A stretch of DNA of 64,000 bases from JABURQ01 sp029243145. Lineage in GTDB: Bacteria; Planctomycetota; Planctomycetia; Planctomycetales; Planctomycetaceae. The notes below the pieces were generated by a model that saw only the letters and a list, made by a program, of their open reading frames with translations, made no database searches and was not told the DNA's origin. The position numbers and the translations under genes are program-made. This document shows, piece after piece, positions 63,927-64,000 of the stretch. Location of the stretch: NCBI GenBank assembly GCA_965660145.1, contig CBFHYX010000019.1:23029-87028 (forward strand). The letters are read 5' to 3'. Position 1 is the stretch's first letter. Each line of letters begins with the position of its first letter.

Positions 63927-64000
63927 TGCGTGTCCTGAAAGAAGGGTGTGAGGAGGATGGTGCTGTTTTGGTGGATGAAATTTGTGCGAAGATTTCTGGT

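Noticed and set aside
63957..64000. Possible start of another gene at the right edge
   Set aside because: GAGGAGG abuts an ATG with no spacing and only 14 codons are visible, too little to call.
1..64000. tRNA or rRNA genes
   Set aside because: No TψC-like GGTTCGAATCC block with a matching acceptor stem was seen, and no rRNA-like stretch. A tRNAscan or Infernal run would settle this.

Overview
The window reads as chromosomal DNA of a planctomycete (Planctomycetota, probably Planctomycetales). Supporting marks are a DUF1559 pseudopilin with the H-X9-DG tail, a DUF1501 protein, two CxPxR sulfatases, a β-propeller protein ending in an azurin-like copper domain, an ECF sigma factor beside a Ser/Thr kinase, a GxxExxY protein, cysteine-rich β-barrel proteins and a DUF11 (OmcB-like) repeat protein. 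No plasmid, phage, insertion sequence, rRNA, tRNA or CRISPR array was recognised. The organism call comes from gene content and was not checked against a database.

Layout. 1-2.1 kb: copper-domain protein, then a GxxExxY gene between two ~80 bp direct repeats. 2.1-6.4 kb (minus): methyltransferase, FAD oxidoreductase and type III polyketide synthase, tightly packed, followed by pepT. 6.5-12.1 kb: α/β hydrolase, bioA, mdh, ygfZ-like, cysteine-rich barrel protein. 12.3-16.4 kb (plus): phytanoyl-CoA dioxygenase, queG, cupin, dapB, fxsA. 16.8-19.2 kb: ExeA-like ATPase, small lipoprotein, DUF1559 gene interrupted by a stop. 19.3-25.4 kb: infA-rnhA-recG (minus), Flp pilin-folK-membrane protein (plus), AAA ATPase. 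25.7-30.8 kb: aldo-keto reductase, ECF sigma, truncated kinase, tiny secreted six-cysteine protein, DUF11 protein. 31-40.9 kb: ggt, LamG protein, tal-rlmN, nucleotide-sugar epimerase, GT-C-like membrane protein, SDR. 41-45.4 kb: frr, LolC/D-type ABC transporter, branched-chain aminotransferase. 45.5-51.5 kb: DUF1501, second GT-C-like protein, truncated esterase, DUF7832-like gene, and two repeat-filled gaps. 51.5-64 kb: GH57-glgA (glycogen), two sulfatases, an interrupted barrel gene, PQQ-propeller lipoprotein, second phytanoyl-CoA dioxygenase, TPR lipoprotein, membrane protein.

Most genes are housekeeping or envelope functions in short operons. The most unusual points are: (1) two envelope genes, each broken by a single in-frame TAG with the reading frame intact on both sides; (2) a secreted peptide with a symmetric C-x3-C-x10-C-x10-C-x10-C-x3-C pattern overlapping a kinase that lacks its C-lobe; (3) several families of small dispersed palindromes in intergenic DNA, including a nested inverted arrangement at 48825-49227; (4) the polyketide operon; (5) cysteine-rich segments in two barrel proteins. 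None is proven to be a new system.
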